A stretch of 64,000 bases of DNA from Malaya genurostris. Lineage: Eukaryota; Arthropoda; Insecta; Diptera; Culicidae. Every line of letters begins with the position of its first letter. Within the stretch, counting starts at the first letter, position 1. The DNA is taken from NCBI RefSeq assembly GCF_030247185.1, contig NC_080571.1, positions 27,207,198 through 27,271,197 on the forward strand. The letters are read 5' to 3'. The notes below the pieces were generated by a model. It had not been told where the DNA came from, did no database searches, and worked only from the letters and a program-made list of their open reading frames with translations. The position numbers and the translations under genes are program-made. Shown here one piece after another: positions 27,184 to 37,639 of the stretch.

Positions 27184-27939
27184 CAATGACAATGGTAATA
27201 ATAATATTATTGTTATATAATAATTATTATTGTTTGTTGGATTTCGTTTAATTGGTTTAATCGAAATAAAGCATGAGATAGTAAGTCTAGGTTTAATTAG
27301 GTTCAAAACTGTTCCAATTTGTAGGTCGTATTGGTTGCTAGCAAACAAACCAACTTCGGCTATTCCGGTCATCAGAATTCGGTTTCGGAAGAATTGGAAA
27401 TGATGATTAAAAACTGCAAAACCGATCTCAATCAATTTTCTTTAAGATGGCCAAATAGAATTTCACAAACTTCGAAGGAAAAGTCTTACAGTTTCATACG
27501 GAATTCCTAAATTTGTTGTGAATAGTTCTTCCGTTTTCGGAAATACAGGGTAAACAGAATTCACAGAGTTTGTTAAATTTAGTTCGACCATTCAATTCGA
27601 TCCTCTTTCTATTCAATGAACAGTTGTTTTTGCGAATTCCACTGTAATATTTATGATGTTATGAGTAGTATGAGAAAGGCATCATTACACCACTAGGAGG
27701 ATTAAAACACGTTTTTCCAACAGGAAACAACAGCTCTGTGGATAATTTTGTATTAACAGCATTCTTAAAAATAAAATGCAGCACATCAGTTATGTGGATA
27801 AATTTTATTTAGAAATCATAGCTGCTGCGTCCTTCGCCATTGTGATAAATGAGGTGTTTTGATTGGGTCATGAACTCACAGGAGTAACAACATACGTGTT
27901 GCGAGTGCGTCTTAGTCCTACGGGTTTCTTCTGCCATTT

Positions 27940-29110
27940 TTGCCTTTCTTTATAGAAAGGTATTAGAATTGCTGGAAAAAACGACTATCCAACGGAGCCT
28001 CGGAGACCCATAGTGTTATGTACCATTCGACTCAGTTCGACGAAATCGGCAAATGCCTGTGTGTGCACTTTTCGTAGATATTTTTACCGCTCAATTTTCT
28101 CAGACATGGCTGAACCGATTTTAACAAACTTAGGTCCGTTTGACAGCTACTGTCGGACCATTGATCAGGTTCGAAGATCAAATGGCTGTGACTTTTGGTT
28201 TTCGGAGATATAATGTTATAAGTGACGCAACCGACAAAACACGTCGTTTTTACCGCACTAATGTATATAAGGGTGCGAATATTTTGGTATTCTTTCTAAT
28301 TTCGTAAAGCATTAGTATACAAAAGTTTAAGCACCTCGAAAAAAGTCCCCATGCAAAATTTGAGCTAAATCGGACATGGTTAAGGGGTGATAACCGGCGG
28401 TTAAGGTTTGAAAATTTTCGATCTAGAAAAATTACCATGTTACCATTACCATAGTACAAGAGATTTCCGAAATTGAAAAAAATTGTTTGATGTCAAACGT
28501 CTTAGATATGATACGTCAAGATTTAGTGTCATCTCGAAAAAAATTTTTTTTTTTAAATTTCAACTTTCTGGGGCTGCGAAATTTTGAGATATTTTCTAAT
28601 TCCTAGAAAGTCGATTTCTTGAAAAAAAATTTTTTTTTTTTCGAGATGGCACTAAATCTCGACGTTTCATGCAATTCTAAGACTTTTAGCATCAAAAACA
28701 ATTTTTCGATTTCGGCCATTTCATTTAACATTTCACCGCGTCGCTCCGGAACCGGTCGTCGATTTTGAATAAATGTCAATTGCATTCTATGAGACCATAA
28801 AACCTTTCATTTGAGTCTAAGTTCGCGAAAATCTACTCAGCCGTCTCAGAGAAAATCGAAAAGAATTCCGTTTTTGAGCTTTTGGCCATTATTTTCAACA
28901 CCGGAAACTGGGAATCGGCATAAACTGAAATCGTTTTTTTTTGGCGAGTAACTAGCAAAAACTATAAACTGAAATAAATTCGGTCAAAATTAAGAAGAGT
29001 TTATCCGGTTTTCGCATTACCGCTTTGAATGACTGGTTCCTATTTCAAACACACTTGCCCCCTGTATTTCCGGAATTGGACACCTGGTCTTGATGAAATT
29101 TTTTGTTAAC
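27940..29110 (+). repeat. Dispersed repeat family A, copy 3, with fold-back
   Basis: Starts 'gcctttctttatagaaaggt' (27944), includes 'ccattcgactcagttcgacg', 'ctcagacatggctgaaccga' and 'tttcgtctaa'-type modules. From about 28800 the modules run in the opposite order ('gagtctaagttcgcgaaaat', 'cggaaactgggaatcgg'), so the copy is partly folded back on itself. A separate inverted repeat lies inside at 28466-28722. Confidence 0.65.
28466..28722. repeat. Inverted repeat, ~90-bp arms
   Basis: Left arm 28466-28555 contains AAGATTTAGTGTCATCTCG; right arm 28630-28722 contains CGAGATGGCACTAAATCTCG, its reverse complement with few changes. The pairing extends outward through GTCTTAGA-type and GAAATYGAAAAA words. 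The centre is A/T homopolymer. Confidence 0.8.
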
Positions 29111-29204
29111 TTATGGGAACATAATGACGAATTTCGTGCTAAATCGTATTCAAAGTTGGCTGTACCTCCGCAAATTTTAACAAAACTGTACATGAAGACT
29201 TTGT

Positions 29205-29672
29205 CACGAAAAAAAATGACAAATCCTACAAAAAAGTGTTGTATGTTTTTACAAAATTAGTCAAGTTTTTGAAAAAAAAATCCGGAACGACTCCAACACT
29301 GCAAAAAATCGATTTAAAAAATTTAAAACAGACTTGAAAAAAAAACACATTTTTGATTTGGATGAAATTTTCTTACAAGATAGGAGATTATGTTTCCTAC
29401 CTACAGTCAAAATTTCAATTTGAAGGAAAAAATGTTATTTGAAAGAAAAATTTTACTTGTCCGAACAATTTTTTTTTCCAGTGAAATTTTTATCAAAAAT
29501 CCAAATCAAAATTGGGTTTTTTTTGCAAATCGGCTATACTTGATCGAAGTTGTTTTTTTCCAGTGTAGAAGCCGATGAGGATTTTTTTGAATTTTCTTTT
29601 TCAAAACTTTAAGTAATTTTGTAAAATCTACTGATACAAATACTTTTTTGTAGGATTTGTCATTTTTCGACT
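29205..29672. repeat. Inverted repeat, ~40-bp perfect core
   Basis: AAAATGACAAATCCTACAAA near 29214 and its reverse complement near 29650; weaker pairing continues inward (ATTTGGATGAAATTTTC against GAAATTTTTATC...CCAAAT). Confidence 0.75.
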
Positions 29673-30070
29673 ACAGCCATTTGATAAAAATTGGTAAAAA
29701 AAAACTTGAACTTCTTACCGTTGGTAATCAACGTACTCGACAAAAACGATTTTACTAAAGTGAGTTTAAAATATGTTTGTAATTCTTGTATTTATGTAAC
29801 TGTTTGTACCTACTTTTTGACAATAAAAAAACACAACTTTACAGTTTCCCTTGAAAAAGGCCATCAAAAACAGCCGAAATGTCGGCAATTTGAGAAAAAC
29901 AAAATATTCTAAATGGTTTTCTGTAGCAAAGTATTCAAGTAACGGGTGGCAACTAAATTTTGGAATTTCTTTCCTCAAGCTGTCAAAAAAAGACAAACAT
30001 ACTTGAAGAAGATCTAATTTATTGAAATTAAAGATACAATGTCTATTGTTGAAAAAAAATTAGTGAACCG

Positions 30071-30546
30071 TCATCGGATGTTCGGCGAAGCTTCCGTTTG
30101 ATGTCGGAACAGGAGCGTTATACGGCCTTCATGTCAACTTTGCGAATGCATCTCTTGATTCTACCAATCAACTGTTTGCAATTCGTGGCTCTCCAGTTAT
30201 TTTTGTACACCAAGGAGCTCAAAACCTCGAAGAAATCTTCGATTTGGAGACACTGAGGTAGATTTATCGGGTTGTGGTTTTTAGGGTACAATTGAGATCG
30301 AATGGGTATTCAGGAACGATTGTGTTTTTTGATGCAATGCGATGACGCTCTATCCGGCCAAAACACGTATTGTCCAACAGCATGATGTTTTTGAAAAAAA
30401 ACGGGATCAAAACTTTCTACAAACATTCGTTCTGATACACATCTTGATTGATTGCCAACCCAGATGGCTTGAACCATGGTTTAGAAATACCTTTCTCGGA
30501 AATGACAATGTACAGCATCACTTTCTGTTCAAACTTATGTTTAAAC
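30071..30546 (-). pseudogene. D37E transposase, C-terminal half
   Basis: Minus-strand translation with frame changes gives KFEQKVMLYIVISEKGISKP, then GLAINQDVYQNECL, FWPDRASSHYAK (second catalytic Asp, about 30350) and LPQCLQIEDFFEVL (catalytic Glu, 37 residues later), then SLVYKNNWRATNCKQLI and a final SPNIR before a stop at 30071. The Asp-37-Glu spacing identifies the D37E group. Several stops and frameshifts make it non-functional. Confidence 0.88.
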
Positions 30547-30694
30547 CAGTGCTGTAGTTGCGGTTAGTCACAGTTAGTCAGTGACTAACCAGCTCATAAA
30601 ACTTCAACTTCTCAGGAATCGAGAAAGTTTGTTGTTGGAAATTTTGATAATGACTCATTCAAGTAACCACGAAGGGTGCAAAAGCAAAAATACC

Positions 30695-31860
30695 TATTGA
30701 GATATCGAATCGTTATTTATTTATTATCTAAATAGATAACATCTTGTAAGGATAATTTTCAAGAGCGTCTTAGATTGATTCCAGGGCGCAGAATCAAGAT
30801 ATGCGAAATGAAAAGGGCGCTCATATAATTTATTCCAGGGCGCAGGGTGAAAGTATTTTAAAATACATCAAATTATCCAACTGAGTGCTCAAATCATTAT
30901 TTATTTTCAAGTTAAATAAATACTATTTGTAAGGGTAATTTAAAAGGGCGCCTTAGAATTGATTCCAGGGCGCAGAATCACGATAGTAGAAGTGAGAAGG
31001 GCGCCCGAATAATTTATTTCAGGGCGCAGGGTGAAAGTATTTTTGAATACATCAAATAATTCTACAGAGGGCGTAAATCAGTAAATATTTTTATGCTGAA
31101 TAAATAACATCTTGTAAGGATAATTTGAGAAGGCGCCTTAAGATTGATTCCAGGACGCAGAATCACGATAGGAGAAATGAAAAGGGCGCCCATATAATCC
31201 ATTCCAGGGCGCAGGGTGAAAGTATTTTAAAATACATCAAATTATCAAACTGAGCGCTCAAATCATTATTTATTTTCAAGCTAAATAAATACTATTTGTA
31301 AGGATAATTTAAAAGGGCGCCTTAGGATTGATTCCAGGGCGCAGAATCACGATAGGAGAAATGATAAGAACGCCCATATAATTGCTCCTAGCGCGCAGGT
31401 TGATATTTTTTTAAATACAATAAATAATCCTAGTGAGGGCACAAATCATTATTTATTTTCAAGCAAAATAAATAATATTTTGTAGGTAAAATTTGAAGAG
31501 GTCGCCTTAGGAATGATTACAGGGCGCAGAATAACGATAAGAGAATTAAAAAAGGCTCCCATTTCAATAATTCTAGTGTGCAGGGTGGAAGTATTTTTAA
31601 ACACATCAAATGATTCTACTGAGGGCGCAAATCATTATCTATTTTGAAACAAAAAAAATCTTGAAAGCCTAATATGGAAGAGCGCCTTAGGGATGATTCA
31701 AGGGCGCTCTTGAAATTAATTCCAGGGCGCATAGTGGAAGTATTTTTAAATACTTTATGTTATTCTACTGAGGGAGCAAATCATTGTTTATTTTCAAGCT
31801 AAATAAAAAACATAAGTACGGAGTGCCTGAAGATTGATATCAGGGTGCAAAACGATTTTT
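30695..31860. repeat. ~185-bp tandem repeats with GGGCGC words
   Basis: The phrase 'attgattccagggcgcagaatca' or a variant recurs near 30776, 30958, 31143, 31327, 31513, 31692 and 31840, a period of about 180-185 bp. Each unit also has 'aaaagggcgcc', 'agggcgcagggtgaaagta' and 'caaatcattatttattttca'. Later copies are more diverged. GCGCCC words reappear near the right end of the element (35296-35330), so this looks like an expanded subterminal region. Confidence 0.9.
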
Positions 31861-32876
31861 TTTCTCTACTTAATACTGTAAAGCTTTCAATAAATAAGTC
31901 AGCTTTGATCAGTGCTGCCTTAACAACAATTTTATAACATTTGTTATATTCAAACATAAAGTATACTAGCATTTGTAACTGTTTGTAATCTTCATCATTA
32001 ACTTTTAATAGTTTTAAGTTGACTTTATTGAAAAATTGGACAGTAATGAAGTTTTGAGCATGAAATGATGAAGTTCACTAATTTTGAACGAGGTAAATTT
32101 TTATGAATACTGGCATCTTTGCTTCAAACTCGGTCTTGTTTAGTGAAGGTCGGTATAGTGGAATTAATTACCACATGAATTGAGCTGATGGCAATTTCAT
32201 TAGTATTTTCTTCTTTCTTCTATGCATCTTAGATCAGACTTGACTGAGATTCTATCATTTAGATTGAATACCGACTCAATGCATAATTAGGTACTTCATC
32301 TTTCGATAACATGCACAAAAACATTAAATTCACTTGTGAAGAAGCAAATAACAGCAGACTTCTTAGACATTCTCATCACAAGGAAGACGGAAAACCTATC
32401 CTTTTTAATATATAGAAATCTAACCAATACAGAAAGTATCATACGAAAATAAGTTACACTTCTAATCATTCTCATCAGCTTAAAATGTTAGCTTTTCACC
32501 AGTTGATTCATTGAATGCTTAAACTAGCCCATGGAGAAAATGCGGTAAGAAACGAGAAAAAATACATTCTCGATATTGGAATGCTCAGTGGATATTCGGA
32601 GCCATCAATTCAAACAGTTTTTGATAAAAAGAAAAACTGTTGAAAAAAACAATCATTTACTACTTTAACCCAACTATCAAAACATTTAAAAAGAGTTTCA
32701 GTAAGTAAAATTAGATAAGATTTTTATTCCAAGTCAAAAATAACTGAATTTGTTCAGAAAATTATGAACTTACACGGAAACTAAACATAGCTGAAAGTTT
32801 AAAAACATATGTAAATATATTAACATTCCAAGTTACTATTTATTTATATGTAATTTAGCAAAATGAGTTATCTCTA
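31861..32876. other. AT-rich interior of the hAT-like element
   Basis: No open frame with a recognisable domain; short fragments such as 'gatttcttagacattctcatc' do not assemble into a known transposase. Confidence 0.4.
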
Positions 32877-33036
32877 ATGGCGTTTTTCATTGAGAAACAC
32901 TGGTGGCGTGGATTGCTCTGGTTTTGCACTTTCGAGCAGAAATGGCAATGAAACACCGTCAAAATATTGCATTTCTGCTCGAAAGTGCAAAATCAGAGCA
33001 ATCCACGCCACCAGTGTTTTTCAATGAAAAACGCCA
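32877..33036. mobile_element. Palindromic 160-bp MITE, copy 2
   Basis: Starts ATGGCGTTTTTCATTGAGAA and ends TTTTTCAATGAAAAACGCCA, with about 67-bp arms around a loop of about 27 nt, and TA on both sides (32875-32876, 33037-33038). Confidence 0.95.
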
Positions 33037-33559
33037 TAAGATGTAAAATGATTCACCTGTACTAGTACAACAGAGATAGCACCGCACTTTCCTCCCACTA
33101 CTAGTGTCTATGTCTGTCACTATTTCGTGACATTAGTGGGAAATAGTTAGGAAATTTTTAATATTGTGGAAATAAATTGAATTTATTTTCTTCAAAAGCT
33201 ATCCACTAAGCGCTGAAATAAGCATTTTCTTTTGAAAATGTGATATTCGTGTTTATCGATTACCCAATTTGCTTAGTATTGGTCGTCTTAAAGGTAAAAA
33301 ATCAAAATCGGAAGCAGATAAATTATTCCTATGACATCGAATAGCATACTGAAATCAGAAAGAGATATGGAATTGCCCGAGTTTATAACAAAACTTATTC
33401 TCAGTTTAATGTTACTACCAAATAACGAAACCAAAATTGAAACGCATAATCAGTCATTGATCTGCCCTGATATTACTGAAAACAAATACACCGCAAACAA
33501 GGGCTAAAAATAGAATGGGCAAAACATCCTCGGGAATTTACATTTTAGTTGATTTTCTC

Positions 33560-34010
33560 GCAACAACAAAAAGATTATCTTATAGTTTCCTAAAAATATT
33601 AATAGTTTCCTAAACATTTTATTCAGATCCGACTTCCGGTTTTGGAACTAAAGCGTGATAAGTGGAAAATTACCCATTTCATGAGTAGATTTTCACAAGC
33701 GATGGTCAAAAACAGATAGGAATCCCACAAAACTGTCTGATAAATTCTTCTAGTTTACAGAATTTGTTAGTTTGTGAGCATATCAACTTAATTAAGGGGG
33801 AGACCTTTTTCTGTTCCGGCAGTACCGAAAGTAGTGAAGAAAAACTCCAAAAATAGAACTCACTTCGATTTCTCAGCGATGCTTGGGCCGATTTTTAGAA
33901 ATCCTGGTTTAAATTAAAGCTACTGTGAAATTCCGACTTCCGGTTCCGCAGTTATAGTTCGAAGTCAAAGTTTTCAAACCGCCATATTGAATGAATTCAT
34001 GAAATGGTGT
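33560..34010 (+). repeat. Dispersed repeat family A fragment
   Basis: 'cttatagtttcctaaaaata' and 'cagatccgacttccggtttt' then 'gaactaaagcgtgataagtg' match 25714-25790. It sits inside the hAT-like element. Confidence 0.7.
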
Positions 34011-34416
34011 GCTTGTAATCTAATGTTTCTCGGTTCAAGTCGCGCTGTTTCTATCGATATTTTTTGTTTTTTTTTATCCCAATTTGATTTCAATCCATGT
34101 AATTTTCAAATCACACAATTTCCATGTTCTTGAATATAAATTCGTGTGAAATACGACGCTCCATTTATGTTCATCTTATGAGATGTAAAATCACAAGATT
34201 TTTTTGAACTGTGTCTATATTGATATATTCAATAGAAATTTTGCAATTTTCGCAGCAAGATGTTTTCAATACAATCAAAAGCCTGGATATATAACAAAAC
34301 TCAGCTCTGAAGATGTAGATTTGGAACTCTATCTCACAATCACACAATCGGAACTATTATTTGAAAGAATAAAGAAAGAAAGTGAAAATATTGATATCTG
34401 GGTATTTAGAAACATT

Positions 34417-34788
34417 GGGCCGTATGAATAAAACGTAGCATGCTTGAATTTCGGTAGTAAATGCTACGTGTGGATCACGTTCCTGTCAAAACATGCTACA
34501 AACTGTAGTATTTACTACAAGTTCCGCTAGGTAGCTCTAGAGGTTGCTACTCGTGTGTTTGCTGATAAAGTGAAGTACAGAAATTAAAAAATAGGAATTT
34601 TTACAGATGTAAGTACGATTCTTGCTTTGTGCATGCTTATGCCAGCTTTTCCGGCTCTGTGTGAGTAGCATTAACTACATGTTCGAACTTGTTTTTTATT
34701 CATACCAAACCGCGTTATACTCTGTGGACTTTGTTTTTGAGAAGATACTACAAACAACAGACTTTACTACATTTTATCCATACGGCCC
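34417..34788 (+). mobile_element. GGGCCGTATG MITE, left copy
   Basis: Starts GGGCCGTATGAATAAAACGT and ends TTTTATCCATACGGCCC; flanked by ATT on both sides (34414-34416, 34789-34791). 372 bp without coding capacity. Contains short palindromes such as GTAGTATTTACTAC. The TIR and 3-bp duplication resemble a Harbinger-like MITE, although ATT is not the classic TWA. Confidence 0.85.
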
Positions 34789-34791
34789 ATT

Positions 34792-35074
34792 GTTCCGTAT
34801 GAATAAAATGTAGTAAAGTCTGTTGTTTGTAGTATCTTCTCAAAAACATAGTCCACAAAGTAAAACAAGTTTGGTTTGGTTTAAATTTCTCTACTTCACT
34901 TCATCAACAAACACACGAGTAGCAACCTCTGGAGCTACCTACCGAAAAATTGTAGTAAATACTACATGTTCGAACGTTGTTGTGTAGTAAAGTCTCTGGT
35001 TTTGACAGTAACGTGATCCACATGTAGCATTTACTACCGAAATTCAAGCATGCTACGTTTTATTCATACGGCCC
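34792..35074 (-). mobile_element. GGGCCGTATG MITE, right copy, opposite orientation
   Basis: Reverse complement of the left copy with an internal deletion of about 90 bp. The outer end is CGTTTTATTCATACGGCCC; the inner end is changed to GTTCCGTATGAATAAAATG. ATT follows at 35075-35077. The two copies abut tail to tail, separated by only ATT. Confidence 0.85.
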
Positions 35075-35380
35075 ATTATGTCTATTCCAAATGAGTCTTC
35101 ATGGTTGATTCGTGTGCAATTAAATAGCTTCAGGAAACTTAAAAAAGAGTTAAAAAGAAGTTGTTGAGGAAAATACGGCGCCCCGCTCGCATCAAAACAG
35201 TCTGTTGCTAGAACTATGTAACCGTTGTATACAAAAATACGAAGATGAAGAAACAACAAACCCCGTTACAGAAATCTAACTTCAGTCAATTGCAATGCGC
35301 CCCTGTACCATGGAAATCAAGGCGCCCCATCAACAAAGTCAGCGACTAACCAATGAAATTTGAACAACTACAGTTTAAAC

Positions 35381-35844
35381 TAATATTTTATGTTCGGAGG
35401 TGCAATAGAACTATCCGTTTAATAGTATCGATCGTTTCCGGGAATCTGCGTCTTCGAAAGGGGGAAATAGCTTTCGTCGTCCAAAATCGAAATCTGTGCG
35501 TCAGTATATTCCGGGGCTCATGTCTTCTTTCGGCACTTTATTCCGACTCTTTTCAATGTTTTTCATATGTACAGTTGAACTTTTTTGAGGCATCCCGTTG
35601 CCTCAGTGAATCCTTGTTGTTGAAGGCACGAGAAAAAGAACGAAATCCTTTTGCGTCCATAATTTGGCTGGTCTTCCACTAACTTTCTTGCGAGCAGTTA
35701 TTGGGGATCTTAGGATATGGTAAAGAGTCGAAGCCGCAACATTTTCGTTTTTAAAATGTTGTACCGTATACTTTTGCCGAGATTTCTGAGCACTTCGTAG
35801 AACTGTACAACGCGCTCGCGAAATACTTCTTGTTTCGACGGCAT
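35381..35844 (-). pseudogene. D37E transposase, N-terminal half
   Basis: Start codon at 35844-35842 gives MPSKQEVFRERVVQFYEVLR; after a frameshift the helix-turn-helix continues YTVQHFKNENVAASTLYHIL and SGRPAKLWTQKD. Further frame changes lead to YTDAQISILDDESYFPLS, whose Asp is the first catalytic residue (about 35443). The coding sequence is cut at 35380 by the hAT-like element and resumes at 30538. Confidence 0.88.
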
Positions 35845-35897
35845 TTTGAGCAAAACTGAGCAAGCATAAACAAAACAGAAAATACTAGCAGAAAGAG

Positions 35898-35903
<6 letters not shown>

Positions 35904-35944
<41 letters not shown>
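35904..35944. repeat. (GA)n microsatellite
   Basis: AG run of about 41 bp in the 5' UTR side of the D37E transposase. Confidence 0.97.
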
Positions 35945-35945
<1 letters not shown>

Positions 35946-36029
35946 AAACACATACACACTCTTATTTTTTTCTGAGCTCGTTTGTTGTTAAGCATACAGG
36001 CTAACATCACTATCAAACGTTGGCATTAC

Positions 36030-37268
36030 GTAAGGTGATAGTCACCACGATTTAATCACCTTCATGTCAAAATGGAGGTGATAGCAATTTAGTTATCACT
36101 TTCAGTAGTGATTTGATTTTTTGAGAAGTGGCTTTATAAATTATTGTCCGTTAGGTGAATTTTAAGCCACTGATATAAACATATCCTACCAATATTGGTC
36201 GGAGAGGACAATTTTTCAATAAAATTCGACTGATATTGTGTCAAAATTAAATACTAAAATGAAAAGTAACTTAGTTTATATAGTTTAAAGAATTCATAGA
36301 ATGACCGGTAGTATTTATCAATTAAATCAATTCATTTATGTTGTTATTATTATTTGAAGGAATATCATTGGGGTATACGTAGAGTCAAAGATCAATTGCT
36401 TTCTGGAAAAGTGATAAGTTTATTAATGTAGACATCTCCTGTTGCGCATAACGTAACAACATAAAAAATCTATACTAACATTTTCAGTAGAATTAGATGG
36501 TCGTGACTTAGTGAGCGACATATCAGCCTCGTTCAACTGAACGAGTAAAAAAGATTAAACTGCGTTCTTAATTTTCTTCTTGTGAGTTGAACTAAATAAG
36601 GCGATATTTTTGGACAATTAGCTGCTGCTAATCATAGTGGATATTCGTAGTACCGGTGGGAAAAATTTTCAAAATGGAACTAGGATTTGAAAGCTCTGTG
36701 AAATGCCATAATCATAAAATGAATGAAAACTATACACAAAATTATTTAACGGATCTTTCTCATTCGAGAGGAATGCCATCCGTTGTGAAACTTCAAGAAG
36801 ATCTAACAATTCATGTCATTTCAAAGCTAGCAAATTTATTCCAAAGAACTGACTGTGACATTGATTTCCATTGAAAAATAAAAATCGGCACTGAATTAAA
36901 CCAACAAGTGAATTTTTTATTTGTTTGTGCGCAGTTTGCCATACTCGCCGGGCAATTTTTTTCAACGTTACTCTTCGATCCATACAAATCATCATTGATA
37001 AACATGACTCGAATTAATGGAAAGGATTGAAAACTATAGGAATAAAAATTTCGTCACTTTCACATGTTACGCCTCCTAATATCAACGGTATACGCCACAT
37101 TCATATTTTACTGTTGAAAAATTGACGTTTCTTGACAGGTGATAAATGGAGTGAAGTTGGCTCAATCACCGGTGATAGTGATAGTAAAAGTGATCACATT
37201 CGGTGATTCCTAACATTCTGGTGTTCACCTCTTTATCACCGGGAGGTGATAGTCACTTATCACCTTAC
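36030..37268. mobile_element. TIR element with GGTGATA words inside the D37E element
   Basis: Left end GTAAGGTGATAGTCACCACG; the right end, reverse-complemented, is GTAAGGTGATAAGTGACTAT. GTGAT/ATCAC words are iterated near both ends (36035-36115, 37140-37265). Its removal brings the enclosing D37E element to normal size. No clear target duplication (ACGT/ACAT at most). The open frame at 36656-36874 has no recognised domain. Confidence 0.65.
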
Positions 37269-37639
37269 ATGATTCCACCCCAGGCCTCGAAAAAATTCCA
37301 AAATTTTAGTTGCCAACCGTTACAGCAAGCTTCATTAAAATCTAAGAGGGAGCGGACAACATTTGTTAGCGAGTTAGCGCGAAATTCGTCTAATACTTCT
37401 TATTTCGATTTCAGTTTGTTAACATTGATCCAGCCTTGCTGAGAAATTGAAGTGATTTCTGGTTTGAAGTTCAAATATTTTCGGTACTTTCGGAACCGAA
37501 AGGAAGGATCCGGTATACCCAAAATCAATGTATTTGGTAGTCCACAATTCAGACCTGTCCAATTGAAGAATTATACGGCTAGTTGGAAGTATTTGGCTCG
37601 ATTCATCCGTGTCATGTATAAACACACGTTCTTGAAAAT

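Larger units (their letters stand above)
24405..27716 (+). repeat. Dispersed repeat family A, copy 2, with three nested insertions
   Basis: Begins 'gcctttctcatatagaaagg' (24412) and ends 'gagaaaggcatcattacacc' followed by 'actaggaggattaaaa' (about 27670-27706), the boundary words also seen at 46900 and 47522-47562. Internal modules: (TG)n, then 'gctgaaccgattttcacaa', 'tgctattgaatttcgtttag' and 'gacttctggttccgg'. Interrupted by the rosa-like element (24789-25713), a hAT-type MITE (26133-26767) and a SINE (26971-27183). Non-coding; not assigned to a known class. Confidence 0.75.
34204..35281 (+). pseudogene. Unidentified charged protein, frame split by MITE pair
   Basis: An open frame at 34204-34416 (ending ...SENIDIWVFRNI) is cut by the MITE pair at 34417-35074. 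Removing the pair with one ATT copy lets it continue MSIPNESSWLIRVQLNSFRK. After a one-base slip in an A-rich stretch near 35157 it continues VVEENTAPRSHQNSLLLELC and RCIQKYEDEETTNPVTEI to a stop at about 35279-35281. A TTTTCGCAG acceptor-like site at 34248-34256 may mark the true exon start. I do not recognise the family. It lies at the 3' side of the hAT-like element and could be its C-terminus or captured sequence. Confidence 0.5.
30547..35372. mobile_element. hAT-like element, 4.8 kb, inserted in the D37E transposase
   Basis: An 8-bp palindromic duplication GTTTAAAC flanks it (30539-30546 and 35373-35380). The left end is CAGTGCTGTAGTTGCGGTTA; the right end, reverse-complemented, is TGTAGTTG...GGTTAGTCGCTGAC, lacking the outermost CAGTGC. 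Subterminal GGTTAGTC/GACTAACC words lie at both ends. Joining the flanks with one GTTTAAAC restores the host transposase frame (PPNIKY-stop-FKHKFEQKVML). The interior holds a ~185-bp tandem repeat block, a palindromic MITE, a MITE pair and a broken frame; no hAT transposase domain was recognised. The hAT assignment rests on the CAGTG start and 8-bp duplication. Confidence 0.88.
29942..37320 (-). mobile_element. D37E Tc1/mariner transposon carrying two large insertions
   Basis: TIRs ACGGGTGGCAACTAAATTTT (left) and ACGGTTGGCAACTAAAATTT (reverse complement of right), each bounded by TA (29940-29941 and 37321-37322). Total 7379 bp, but subtracting the hAT-like insertion with its duplication (4834 bp) and the 36030-37268 element (about 1.24 kb) leaves about 1.3 kb, the normal size for this family. 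The transposase lies on the minus strand in two parts, 35844-35381 and 30538-30071. Confidence 0.9.

Noticed and set aside
36656..36874. 72-codon frame in the GGTGATA element
   Set aside because: Short and without a recognised domain; not enough to call a gene.
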